The notes under the pieces: generated by a model | Seen by the model: only the letters and a program-made list of their open reading frames with translations | Told to the model about the DNA's origin: nothing | The model's database searches: none | In this document: positions 42,456 to 50,896 of the stretch, piece by piece | Numbering within the stretch: position 1 is the first letter of the stretch | Layout of the letters: the number at the start of each line of letters is the position of its first letter | Made by a program: the position numbers and the translations under genes | NCBI GenBank assembly: GCA_050952065.1 | Contig: JBMNKF010000007.1 | Location: 62,001 to 126,000 of the forward strand | Reading direction: 5' to 3' | DNA length: 64,000 bases | Source of the DNA: JAXGZG01 sp050952065 | Lineage (GTDB): Bacteria > Bacillota > Sulfobacillia > Fermentithermobacillales > Fermentithermobacillaceae

Positions 42456-43514
42456 TTAGCCTCTGCCGTAATCATAGTCCACCGCCACTTCTTCGCCAGA
42501 TTCAACCATCTCTTGAGGAGGGCTGGTTATTGCCCAGCGCCAGCACCTTACCGAGCGCCCGTCAAACGTCTCGACCACGCTATCCTTTCCGGCCCGTTTG
42601 CACTGGGGGGTTCCCTTGAAACACCTTGGGTAGAACCAGCACCCTTCATGCTCCGACATGAGATCAGGCACATCCCCGGGTATGGGGGTTAGGATGCCGC
42701 CTCTCTCCATCCGGGGAACGCAGTTCAGGAGGCCCCGAGTGTAAGGATGCAGCGGGTCCCGAAGCACAAGGTCAACGGGCCCTTCTTCAACTATATGCCC
42801 TGCATACATCACTGCAATCCTGTGGCAGAACTGAGAAGCCACCGCGAGGTTGTGGGTCACAAACAGTATTGCGGTCCCGTTTCGCCTGTTGATCCGGCGG
42901 AAAAGGTTCAGTATTTGGGCCTCAATAGTCACATCTAGGGCCGTTGTGGGCTCGTCCGCTAAGAGTAGATTTGGCCTGCACGCCAGAGCGATTGCAATGA
43001 GCACTCGCTGCTGCATGCCTCCGCTCAGTTGATGAGGGTAGTAGTCCAGGATGTCTTTGGGAGACGGTATACCCACTTCCCGGAGCAACTTGATGAGAGT
43101 CTCTTCTCGGCCTTCTGTAGGGATTTGCTGCCAAAGCCCGTGCACCTGTAGCGCTTCGCGAATCTGTGCGCCAATCTTATGAGCAGGGTTAAGCGTTGAC
43201 ATGGGGTCCTGAAATACCATAGATACAACACGTCCGCGAAGGCGTTCCATGCAAGCGCGGTTGAGATTGGTCGTTTCTTGGCCCAGTATCTCAATTCTGC
43301 CTGATGTGATTATGCCAGGGTGGGGGAGAAGGTTCATTGTTGCCAAGAGCAGGGCGCTCTTGCCGCAGCCGGATTCGCCTACCAGCCCAACTATCTCTCC
43401 TTGTCTGACCGAGAGATTGACGCCGCGCAAGGCGCGCACCGTCCCGCGTTTGGTCGGATAGTGCACCTCAAGATCCTCTATGGTCAACACATCGTGAGCG
43501 AGTGGATTGTTCAT
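42456..43514 (-). CDS. dppD: Peptide/nickel ABC transporter ATPase (OppD/DppD type)
   Basis: A 352-residue ATPase paired with the preceding one. Walker A G-E-S-G-C-G-K-S-A, Q-loop M-V-F-Q-D-P-M-S-T-L-N-P, signature L-S-G-G-M-Q-Q-R and Walker B L-L-L-A-D-E-P-T-T-A-L-D are seen. The C-terminal extension has the cysteine array C-V-P...C-W-F-Y-P-R-C...C-K of the family. The start at ATG 43514 has GGAGG 8 nt upstream and follows the dppC stop by 13 nt. Confidence 0.88.
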   Translation of the reverse strand: MNNPLAHDVLTIEDLEVHYPTKRGTVRALRGVNLSVRQGEIVGLVGESGCGKSALLLATMNLLPHPGIITSGRIEILGQETTNLNRACMERLRGRVVSMVFQDPMSTLNPAHKIGAQIREALQVHGLWQQIPTEGREETLIKLLREVGIPSPKDILDYYPHQLSGGMQQRVLIAIALACRPNLLLADEPTTALDVTIEAQILNLFRRINRRNGTAILFVTHNLAVASQFCHRIAVMYAGHIVEEGPVDLVLRDPLHPYTRGLLNCVPRMERGGILTPIPGDVPDLMSEHEGCWFYPRCFKGTPQCKRAGKDSVVETFDGRSVRCWRWAITSPPQEMVESGEEVAVDYDYGRG

Positions 43515-43527
43515 AAGAGCCACCTCC

Positions 43528-44388
43528 TCATTTTGAGCCGTCTTCCTTCCAAAAGGCCTTGAGCTCGGGGTTCACCGCCTCTCTGAGGGTCTCCCCGAAC
43601 ACGTTGAGCGAGAGGACTAGAATTACCAGGAAAAGCCCAGGAAGAGCAGAGAGCCACCAAGCATTCAGTAGAAAGCGGTAACCATCCTGTATCATCGACC
43701 CCCATGCGGGTATCCGAGGAGGGATGCCGATCCCCAAGAAACTCAGGGAGGCTTCCATAACCATCATCGAGCCAACCCTAAGGGTTCCCACCACAAGCAA
43801 AGGGTTGATGATGTTAGGGAGGATCTCGATGAGAAGAATCTCAGGGCCTGTTCTATTGAGGATCTTTGCGGCTTCAACGTACTCTTTGGTTTTCTCCTGC
43901 AGCACTCCCGCTCTTGCCAACCTGTAAAACTCCACCCAGCCTTTGAACGAGAGAGCCCAGACTAGGTTCCAGAATCCTGGTCCCAGCATGGCCATGGCGC
44001 CAATAGCGAATATGAGGTAAGGAAAAGCCAGAAGAATCTCGGTAAGACGGCCCAAGACGGCGTCCAGTAGTCCTCCGTAATACCCTGCAGTCATGCCCAA
44101 AATGCAGCCAATCACCATTGAGATAGCCACGGTAGTGACACCGATCAGAATCGAAACTCTGGCTCCGTGCACGATTCGGGTCAAGATGTCCCGTCCCAAG
44201 TGGTCAGTTCCCAAGGGGTGACTTCCTACCCAGGAAGGGGGCAAGAGCCTTTCCGAAAGGCTTGTGCTATCGGGTTCCGATGGTGTGATAAAGGGTGCGA
44301 ACACCGCGCCCAGGATGTATACGAGTACTACTATCCCTGCAACCACGGCGGGCTTGTTGCCCTTGAGATCTTCCGCAAGCTCCTTCAT
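43528..44388 (-). CDS. dppC: Peptide/nickel ABC transporter permease (DppC type)
   Basis: A 286-residue permease with the N-terminal DppC helix (about 14-34), the G-T-D-H-L-G-R-D-I-L-T-R motif, then the core transmembrane domain with the E-A-A-K-I-L-N-R coupling segment and F-L-G-I-G-I-P-P. ATG 44388 overlaps the dppB stop as ATGA, and the longer upstream frame is discarded. It forms the channel with DppB. Confidence 0.9.
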   Translation of the reverse strand: MKELAEDLKGNKPAVVAGIVVLVYILGAVFAPFITPSEPDSTSLSERLLPPSWVGSHPLGTDHLGRDILTRIVHGARVSILIGVTTVAISMVIGCILGMTAGYYGGLLDAVLGRLTEILLAFPYLIFAIGAMAMLGPGFWNLVWALSFKGWVEFYRLARAGVLQEKTKEYVEAAKILNRTGPEILLIEILPNIINPLLVVGTLRVGSMMVMEASLSFLGIGIPPRIPAWGSMIQDGYRFLLNAWWLSALPGLFLVILVLSLNVFGETLREAVNPELKAFWKEDGSK

Positions 44389-45413
44389 GGCTGCACCTCT
44401 CTTCCCAGTGTGATCCTGGGGTTCAGCCACGTGTACAAGACGTCGGCAGAGAGGTTGGCTATGACGAAGGTGAGGGCATACACCATAACTGCCCCTTGCA
44501 CTAGAGGGTAGTCTCTTCCGAAGATCCCGTCTACCACAAGTCGTCCCATGCCTGGCCAACCAAAGATAGTCTCAACGATCATATTGCCCCCCAACAACCC
44601 GCCGATCTCGAGACCCGCTATAGTAACGGCTGGTATAAGGGCGTTCCTCAGGGCATGCCGGACGATCACAGAGAACTCTCTGACCCCCTTTGCCCTGGCA
44701 AAGGTGACATAGTCTTTCTTCATGACTTCAACCATGCTTGACCGAACAACTCTCGTCATTACAGCCAAAGGCCCTGCTGACAACGTGATCGCCGGGAGGA
44801 TCAGGTGTTTGAGACTTGCCTTGAGCGCTGGCAGATTTCCCGCAAGGATGGAGTCCAGAACGTACAACCCGGTAATGTGTTCAGGGATGAAGCCGTAAGG
44901 CGCCCTACCGGATGTCGGGAGCCACCCCAGGTAGACAGAGAAGACCATCATGAGCACGATCCCAAACCAGAAGGCGGGCATGGATATGCCCAAGAAGGCA
45001 CCCGACAGACTGAGCCTATCCAGGATCGAGTTGTGTTTGACAGCCGACGCGACGCCCAAAGGTACGGCCACCACAATCGCCAACAGAGTCGCGGCCAAAG
45101 CCAATTCTACAGTGGCGGGGAATGCCTCACGGATCAGTCTTGAAACGCTTTGCGACCGGGTTATGGAATGTCCAAGGTCACCTCGGAACACCCGCGAAAG
45201 ATAGCTGGTAAGCTGATGGAGAATCGGCTTATCCAAATCGAATTGCCTCTTCAGTGCATCGATCTCCGCCTGAGTCACACTTGAGGCTTCGCCAAGCATG
45301 ATATCAACCGGGTCCCCCGGCAAGAGGCGCATGAATAGAAACACCACTATGGCTACGCCCAGCATTATGGGTAAAGCCGCCAATACTCTTTCTAAGATCC
45401 GTACAGATCGCAA
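44385..45413 (-). CDS. dppB: Peptide/nickel ABC transporter permease (DppB type)
   Basis: A 342-residue permease with the typical opening L-x-x-V-R-I-L-E-R-V-L-A-A-L-P-I-M-L-G-V, R-L-L-P-G-D-P and the coupling helix Y-V-T-F-A-R-A-K-G. The start is placed at TTG 45413 because this gives the family N-terminus and has GGAAGGGA about 10 nt upstream; ATG 45440 is possible. An intercistronic hairpin separates it from the binding-protein gene. Confidence 0.85.
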   Translation of the reverse strand: MRSVRILERVLAALPIMLGVAIVVFLFMRLLPGDPVDIMLGEASSVTQAEIDALKRQFDLDKPILHQLTSYLSRVFRGDLGHSITRSQSVSRLIREAFPATVELALAATLLAIVVAVPLGVASAVKHNSILDRLSLSGAFLGISMPAFWFGIVLMMVFSVYLGWLPTSGRAPYGFIPEHITGLYVLDSILAGNLPALKASLKHLILPAITLSAGPLAVMTRVVRSSMVEVMKKDYVTFARAKGVREFSVIVRHALRNALIPAVTIAGLEIGGLLGGNMIVETIFGWPGMGRLVVDGIFGRDYPLVQGAVMVYALTFVIANLSADVLYTWLNPRITLGREVQP

Positions 45414-45497
45414 ATGACACCGGTCCCTTCCAGATACCATAGGCCGAAGCACTATGCATTTACTTCCGCGCTTTGCGCTGCTGTTTGGCAGGATATG

Positions 45498-45534
45498 GGG
45501 GCAGTCCGCAAGCAAGACCCATGCGGTCTGCCCC
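45498..45534 (-). promoter_or_regulatory. Intercistronic hairpin between binding protein and permease genes
   Basis: GGGGCAG-T-CCGCA (45498-45510) pairs with TGCGG-T-CTGCCCC (45522-45534), twelve base pairs with one internal mismatch and an 11-nt loop. No T-tract follows on the minus strand. Such stems between a binding-protein gene and its permease genes usually protect the upstream mRNA and lower downstream expression. Confidence 0.6.
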
Positions 45535-45588
45535 GGCTTCTAATGGGGATCACCGAGACCTCAAGAGGTTCCCCGAGACCTGCCCATA

Positions 45589-47166
45589 CTACTTCGGAAG
45601 CGATGCTTGAATTCCGGCTTCTTGGAGCAATTCCACCGCTTTGGCCGGATCGTAGGGGTAAGGCTCCAGGTTTTCGCTATAGCCAAAACCGCTGGGTATC
45701 AAGGCTGTTGATACTCTCTCGCCATACCCTCCGTAGATCGATGAGAGGATAGAATCCCAGTCGATAGCGTAGTTCAGGGCTTTTCTCACTCGCACGTCGT
45801 CAAAAGGAGGTTTTGTATTGCAGATTTCTATAGCGTAGACTCTCGTGCCGGGTACTGAATCCACTGTTACATTCTGGTCGCTTTTCAGGACCTCGGCGAT
45901 ATCGGGAGGCAGTTTGTCTATTATGTGTACTTCGCCGGCCTTCAAGGCCGCTACCCTTGTGGCAGGGTCCGGCATCAGGCGGAAAATCGCGGTCTTGATG
46001 GCAGCGGGGCCCACAGGAGGAAGGTCGGGCGACCCACCGTAGTAGTCATCGAATCGCTCCAGGACTACTTGGTCATCCAGCCTACCTTCTTTGAACTTGA
46101 AAGGTCCTGTTCCAATGGGTTTCTCGGCGAATACCTCATCGCCTACTTCTTCCACATAGGCCTTTGGGACAATTTGAAAGTGACACAGTGCCTGTAAGAA
46201 CACGGGGAATGGGTTTTCTAGGACAAATTCTACGGTGCTTTCATCCACTTTTCGAACTTCCTTTAGGGGTCCCAAAAGCCCTTGACGCGGCGAGGTATTG
46301 CCGCCTATACCGTTTTCCTTTAGGACGCGGTCAAAGGTGAAGACCACATCGTCTGCGGTTAGGACTTCTCCGTTATGGAACTTTACTCCGTCACGAATCT
46401 TAAAAACGTAGGTTGTCGGGTCAGGGATCTCCCACGACTCGGCGATTTCCGCCACCACTTCTCCCTCATGGGTGCGGGTTACCAAAGCGTCAAATATGTT
46501 CCGGATCAGTGTTTCGGTATCTCTGTCTCTGTAGTTACCAGGATCTAGAGTGATAAACTTGTCCGTGCCCATTCCCACGGTTATGGTGTCACCGTCATCG
46601 AGGGTTACGTCGTGCAGGTTGATCCGGGAGTCCATAGCGACCTTCCAGTTGCCCACGCTCTTGGATGCCGCTCCGGTTTCTTGGAGGCAGTAACCGAAAA
46701 CCCAGGGCGCGTCCTCATACAGAATATCCTGGACCCGGCGGTACAGATTCCTGCGGGACTCCTCGTCGGTGGTGGTTGTCACCTGATCCAAAAGGCTGTC
46801 AAGCTCGCTGTTGGAGTAGTGGGAGTAGTTGCCCCTATCGCCCGTCTTAAGTTTGGGAATCACCAGGTCGAAGGGGTCGAAATATGAGCTTCCCCAATCG
46901 GTCATATACAGTTGGCGGTTTCCTTCCATGAACTCGGCCTTCAGTGCGCTCCATTCCCAAGTTCGGGCTTCCGCCTGTATGCCGATTTTGCGCAAATCAG
47001 CGGCAACTGCCTCAGCTTCGTCCTTTCGGTTGGCTTCGCAGTCGATGACCACTGACAAGGTCTGAAGCTCCGGAGCAGGTTCGTCTTTGCATCCTGCCAG
47101 AGACAAGACTAGAAGCGATACCAAAAACGCGGCCAAGACGGCAAACCCACGGCTCCTCCTAGACAT
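45589..47166 (-). CDS. Circularly permuted peptide/nickel-type solute-binding lipoprotein
   Basis: A 525-residue lipoprotein (lipobox L-A-G-C, C26) of the SBP_bac_5 (DppA/OppA) family, with its parts in swapped order. Residues 36-189 match what is normally the C-terminal part (R-K-I-G-I-Q-A-E-A-R-T-W-E-W, N-Y-S-H-Y-S-N-S-E-L-D-S-L-L-D, E-D-A-P-W-V). Residues 191-525 then give the normal N-terminal opening (D-T-I-T-V-G-M-G-T-D, T-L-D-P) through I-R-D-G-V-K-F-H-N-G and V-R-K-A-L-N-Y-A-I-D, ending in Y-D-P-A-K-A-V-E-L-L-Q-E-A-G, which normally leads into residue 36. ATG 47166 has AGGAGG 7 nt upstream. Transcribed first in the importer operon behind a c-di-AMP riboswitch. Confidence 0.85.
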   Translation of the reverse strand: MSRRSRGFAVLAAFLVSLLVLSLAGCKDEPAPELQTLSVVIDCEANRKDEAEAVAADLRKIGIQAEARTWEWSALKAEFMEGNRQLYMTDWGSSYFDPFDLVIPKLKTGDRGNYSHYSNSELDSLLDQVTTTTDEESRRNLYRRVQDILYEDAPWVFGYCLQETGAASKSVGNWKVAMDSRINLHDVTLDDGDTITVGMGTDKFITLDPGNYRDRDTETLIRNIFDALVTRTHEGEVVAEIAESWEIPDPTTYVFKIRDGVKFHNGEVLTADDVVFTFDRVLKENGIGGNTSPRQGLLGPLKEVRKVDESTVEFVLENPFPVFLQALCHFQIVPKAYVEEVGDEVFAEKPIGTGPFKFKEGRLDDQVVLERFDDYYGGSPDLPPVGPAAIKTAIFRLMPDPATRVAALKAGEVHIIDKLPPDIAEVLKSDQNVTVDSVPGTRVYAIEICNTKPPFDDVRVRKALNYAIDWDSILSSIYGGYGERVSTALIPSGFGYSENLEPYPYDPAKAVELLQEAGIQASLPK

Positions 47167-47231
47167 AAACACGCCTCCTATTATTGTTGTGGTCGGTCGA
47201 AGAGTCGGTTTTCGAATGAAACGTGCCTATG

Positions 47232-47282
47232 ACCCTGTACCGCAGGATCGCGGCAGGGTATAGAGAAAAAGCGATACAGGGT
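47232..47282 (-). promoter_or_regulatory. Competing stems in the importer leader (expression-platform candidate)
   Basis: On the minus strand the 3' arm at 47243-47232 can pair either with 47282-47271 (12 bp with one G-U) or with 47259-47250 (ten pairs with a two-base bulge). The two structures are mutually exclusive. No T-tract follows, so the mechanism is not a plain intrinsic terminator. Confidence 0.45.
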
Positions 47283-47371
47283 TCTTCGAGACAACCGGAA
47301 TGACAGGGGTGAAACGCAGAGTCTACTCCGGAGCACTTGCTTACCGGGCATTTACCTCCGCTTCTTTATGC

Positions 47372-47516
47372 TCTTGCGCGCGCTTATCGGCAAGGGCCCC
47401 CATCAACGCTTGCGAGGTTAGCTGACGGGCTCGGGCCGATGAAGTAGCCCTACCCTGGGAAGGATTAGCCCCAAAGAATGGGTCCCCCGCTCCTCATTTG
47501 AGGATTCAGCGCAAAA
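47372..47516 (-). ncRNA. c-di-AMP riboswitch (ydaO-yuaA type)
   Basis: The minus-strand leader contains the conserved core of ydaO elements in order: C-G-C-T-G-A-A-T-C-C near the 5' end, GGGGGACCCA, TTTGGGGCTAATCC, GGTAGGGCT, then CCCGAGCCCGTCAGCTAACC and TCGCAAGCG. TTTTGCGC (47516-47509) pairs with GCGCAAGA (47379-47372), closing P1. The element lies about 200 nt upstream of the binding-protein gene. ydaO riboswitches usually switch genes off when c-di-AMP is high and often control osmolyte, potassium or peptide transport and cell-wall enzymes. Confidence 0.85.
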
Positions 47517-47570
47517 CGGAACTCCGGGTGCCGACGGCTTGTTGAAAACCGTGTAAACTCGACCAAATAA

Positions 47571-47600
47571 ATCCTATCATTTGTGTCAAGCCGGAGTCAA
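47571..47600 (-). promoter_or_regulatory. Probable promoter of the riboswitch-importer operon
   Basis: On the minus strand TTGACT (47600-47595) and TAGGAT (47576-47571) are separated by 18 nt. Transcription would begin near 47564, about 48 nt before P1 of the riboswitch. A second TTGACA at 47589-47584 has no -10 partner. Confidence 0.5.
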
Positions 47601-47681
47601 GGAAATGTGCCGACCACAGAGGGAACGGAGGAGTGGATGCCGCTTAGGTGATAGGATATTAGTGTTCAGGAGGGGATCCGC

Positions 47682-48449
47682 ATGTCAGCTAAGTACCTTC
47701 AGAATATGACCTGGGAAGAATTTGGCGAAGAGGTTTGGCGCGGGACTGTGTTGATTTTGCCGGTCGGAAGTACCGAGCAGCATGGGCCGCACTTGCCTGT
47801 AGGAACCGATACCATGGTGGCCGTTTCCCTCGCCGAAGCTGCGTCGGAGGAGACCGGCGCAGTAGTCGCCCCGCCCCTATGGTTCGGATGGAGCCCGCAT
47901 CACATGGTCTTGCCCGGGACAATCACGGTCCGCCCAGAAATTCTCATAGAACTCCTCTACGACGTGATTGAGTCCCTAGCCAAACACGGATGCACCAAGA
48001 TGGTGATAGTCAACGGCCACAGGCTGGTCAACATACCCTGGCTCCAGATCGCTTGCGAGAGAGCCAGGCGCGTGTTGGGAATCCATGTTGTCGTGTTCGA
48101 CCCGGCATACATGTCGAAGGAGATAGTCGATAAGCTGGGCTTTGGTCCGATTGGGCATGCCGAGGAGATCGAATCTTCTCACATGTGGTATTGTCGTCCG
48201 GAGCTCTATCGCGAGGATCGCGCCAGGGACTACGTCCCGCCGGCGAGGGAATTGTACAGCGTGGATCCCAGGTATCCCGGAGACACTTTGTGCTATGTTC
48301 CAGCCACGGCGAAAGAGATGGCCAAGTCGGTGGAAGCCTCCGGCGGCACAACCGGCAGCCCCTCAAGAGCTTCTCGCGAGAGGGGCAGGGAGTACCACGA
48401 CTACTTGGTTCGTCGGTTAGTGGAAGTGGTGGAGAAAGGGGTTCAGTAG
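47682..48449 (+). CDS. Creatininase-family amidohydrolase
   Basis: A 255-residue creatininase-fold protein. Metal-binding motifs G-S-T-E-Q-H-G-P-H-L-P-V-G-T-D (about 28-42) and H-A-E-E-I-E-S-S-H-M are present; the normally glycine-rich N-G-H-G-G-N motif reads N-G-H-R-L-V-N. Family members open or hydrolyse amide bonds in creatinine, formamidopyrimidines or peptide-derived cofactors such as mycofactocin. AGGAGGGG lies 7 nt before the ATG. Divergent from the riboswitch operon and not clearly co-transcribed with the next gene. The substrate is unknown. Confidence 0.8.
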   Translation: MSAKYLQNMTWEEFGEEVWRGTVLILPVGSTEQHGPHLPVGTDTMVAVSLAEAASEETGAVVAPPLWFGWSPHHMVLPGTITVRPEILIELLYDVIESLAKHGCTKMVIVNGHRLVNIPWLQIACERARRVLGIHVVVFDPAYMSKEIVDKLGFGPIGHAEEIESSHMWYCRPELYREDRARDYVPPARELYSVDPRYPGDTLCYVPATAKEMAKSVEASGGTTGSPSRASRERGREYHDYLVRRLVEVVEKGVQ

Positions 48450-48654
48450 GTCGTGGGGTTTTTCGGCTACTGGCCGTGACGCAGCATGTGTCTGAGACTA
48501 CTCTCCATCGCAAGTCAACGTTCTTGACACCGGGGCTGCGTTGCACCGTCGTGTTTCACGATCTGGCATCGCGTGGCCCAGTGTATCATAAGCCTGGAGA
48601 GGCGAAACATGGATCCGACGCACTCTGCCGAGGGCCTCGCTGGGAGTGGATACC

Positions 48655-50670
48655 ATGGATTCTGTGGTGAATCGGGCGCTCCGCAAAGTCCCGCCTTCCG
48701 TGGGTGTGGCGAGAATCCTAAGTGTTGTCGTTGGGGCACTCGTGCTATGGGCCGTGTATGCCGAACACTCCTACGTAGAAGAACGGCAGATCCTTGACGC
48801 TCTAAGAACCGTCGGAGTTCTAGCGTGGCCTGCGGTTCTTGCCCCATGGCTGGGAGAGAGGTTTACTCTGGGTGTCCGATTCGTTCTAGGGCTACTGGGG
48901 ATCGTGGCGGGTTATTGGTTCACGGGCCAGCCGTTGCTTATCTTCACCTATTATACAACGCTTTCCAACGTAAAGTTGTTGCCCTATCTGGGAGGGGCAG
49001 CAATCGTTCTACTAGTCTTGTTGGCTATGGCGCCACAGCCCAAGGCCTTTTCGACAAGAACTCCTCGTGTCGCTTCTCGTATCGCAGTGTGGCTTCCCTG
49101 TGTTGTCCTGTCCGCCTCTCTTGGATGGACGCTGAGCATCCTGACGCCTGTCATGGGTTTTGCCAGAGTGAAGCCGGGCGAAGTGGCCCTTTCCACACTT
49201 ATGGTGGTGGAGACTTACCTCATGGAAGCCCCGGATAACACGGATCTCGTAGGTTACGCTACGGACGAGGTAATCGTTGTTTGCAGCGCCAACGAAGCGC
49301 TCATTCGTTTGCCTGACGGGACTGCCAAGGTTGTTGACTTGAGCCTCAACCTTGAAGCGCTGGAGATCGTTGAAGTCGGTAGTCAAGTCTTCATCCTCGA
49401 CAAAGAGGCCGGTGAGTTGCACTGCTTTGATTCGGGGACCGGTGATCGACTGTGGACTGCGGTCGACCTGGGAACGGTACATCAGGTCAGATGGTCTCTT
49501 GACGGCTGGTTCCTCAATTACCCTGAAGAAAGTGATTTCGACCCAGCGGTCGGTGAGGTATCCCTGACCAAGGTGGACCTATTGTCTGGAACCTCAATGA
49601 CTTGGGCTCTGACGCCTCCAGACAACTGGTTTTGGCCGGAGGCGACGGAGTCCCACCTTGGCGATTGGTTTGGTGCGGAACTGGGGCTTTCTGGCGATCA
49701 GGCATTTGTGCGAATGGGACTTCGATCTGACGCTCATTCCGAAGTCTCCAAGTATAGCATGTTCCTGGCCCTGCCATCAGAAGACCTCGGCCGTTCGTGG
49801 TCTTTGGTGCAGCTACCCGGAAGTCGCTCGAGCACCGAACTCATGGGCGTAGCCAAGGCAATGGCAGTCTACTTGAGTTACCGCGATGATGGGTTGTGGC
49901 TTGTTGCTCGGGATATAGCCAGCGGAATAGAGGTGTGGAATATCCACATCGGGGCCGGTAGTCATAGGGCTAAGCCCCTGAAGGTGCTTCCAGACAGAAT
50001 TCTGTTGGACTGGGACAGTCTCGACACTCCTATTGAAACCGGTTTGGCATGCCTAGATCCAGTTACCGGCCGCGAAATGTGGCGATACCGTGAATCAGAG
50101 CGCTGGATTCGCTCTATGGTGTCGGTGGGGGCAAACACGGTCATACTTGCCCAAGACTATGTTTTCTCTGAAGACCCACGAGATACTCTGATCTTTCTGG
50201 ACGCGGATGGGAAGCCCGTGTGGTCTTATGAGTTCAAGAACTTGGCACATATAGTGGAGATTGACGCCGAGAAAGACCGCATCAGACTTCTAGAAGGGGT
50301 CGATTCCCAACTATCGACATGGTCCGGTATGTGGGGAACCGAGACCGTGCTTAGCCTCTCGAACGGGCAACCGATAACGCTGCCGGATGAGGGGCCACGT
50401 GGGAAATCGGGCGATGGATTCGGTCGAGAAGATCTAGGGAACTACCGGTATCTTGTCATCGACAATGCGCTTTATCGAACAAGGGAAAAGATTACCGGGG
50501 ACTATGCCAGGTACCGACCGGTGATGAGGCTGGAAGGGAGAGGCGTAGGCATTCGTGATCTGGTGCGTGGCACCGACAGTGTTCTAGCCCGGCCTGACAT
50601 GGTCGTTGTCGCGTGCAGGGTTGCCTCGGGTGTGAAGGTGTCTTTGCTGAAACCAGTGTCTCCCAAGTAA
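48655..50670 (+). CDS. Membrane protein with PQQ-like beta-propeller domain
   Basis: A 671-residue protein. The N-terminal 170 residues hold about five membrane helices; the remaining 500 residues form repeated beta-strand units with PQQ-propeller character (C-F-D-S-G-T-G-D-R-L-W, C-L-D-P-V-T-G-R-E-M-W, F-L-D-A-D-G-K-P-V-W at regular spacing). No enzyme motif is visible; such propellers usually mediate protein contact. ATG 48655 with GGGAG 8 nt upstream is preferred to GTG 48646. The 205-nt gap before it shows nothing recognisable. Confidence 0.6.
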   Translation: MDSVVNRALRKVPPSVGVARILSVVVGALVLWAVYAEHSYVEERQILDALRTVGVLAWPAVLAPWLGERFTLGVRFVLGLLGIVAGYWFTGQPLLIFTYYTTLSNVKLLPYLGGAAIVLLVLLAMAPQPKAFSTRTPRVASRIAVWLPCVVLSASLGWTLSILTPVMGFARVKPGEVALSTLMVVETYLMEAPDNTDLVGYATDEVIVVCSANEALIRLPDGTAKVVDLSLNLEALEIVEVGSQVFILDKEAGELHCFDSGTGDRLWTAVDLGTVHQVRWSLDGWFLNYPEESDFDPAVGEVSLTKVDLLSGTSMTWALTPPDNWFWPEATESHLGDWFGAELGLSGDQAFVRMGLRSDAHSEVSKYSMFLALPSEDLGRSWSLVQLPGSRSSTELMGVAKAMAVYLSYRDDGLWLVARDIASGIEVWNIHIGAGSHRAKPLKVLPDRILLDWDSLDTPIETGLACLDPVTGREMWRYRESERWIRSMVSVGANTVILAQDYVFSEDPRDTLIFLDADGKPVWSYEFKNLAHIVEIDAEKDRIRLLEGVDSQLSTWSGMWGTETVLSLSNGQPITLPDEGPRGKSGDGFGREDLGNYRYLVIDNALYRTREKITGDYARYRPVMRLEGRGVGIRDLVRGTDSVLARPDMVVVACRVASGVKVSLLKPVSPK

Positions 50671-50896
50671 TCTGTCAAGTAGTCTGTCCAATAGTCTGTG
50701 ACCCCATCCAGGCATGGCGGGACTATTCATCAAACGTTTGAGCGCAGTCTTCACGGAGACTGCCCAGTGGAACTGGAGGTGGTCGGGGAATCGCGTCAAT
50801 ACCGATCATCAAAACAGACCATGTTGAGATCGCATCGTAATGATAGCATGGTGGTTGGCTGAGAATCGAGAATCTAGGATTGGTAGAGGGTAAAGC

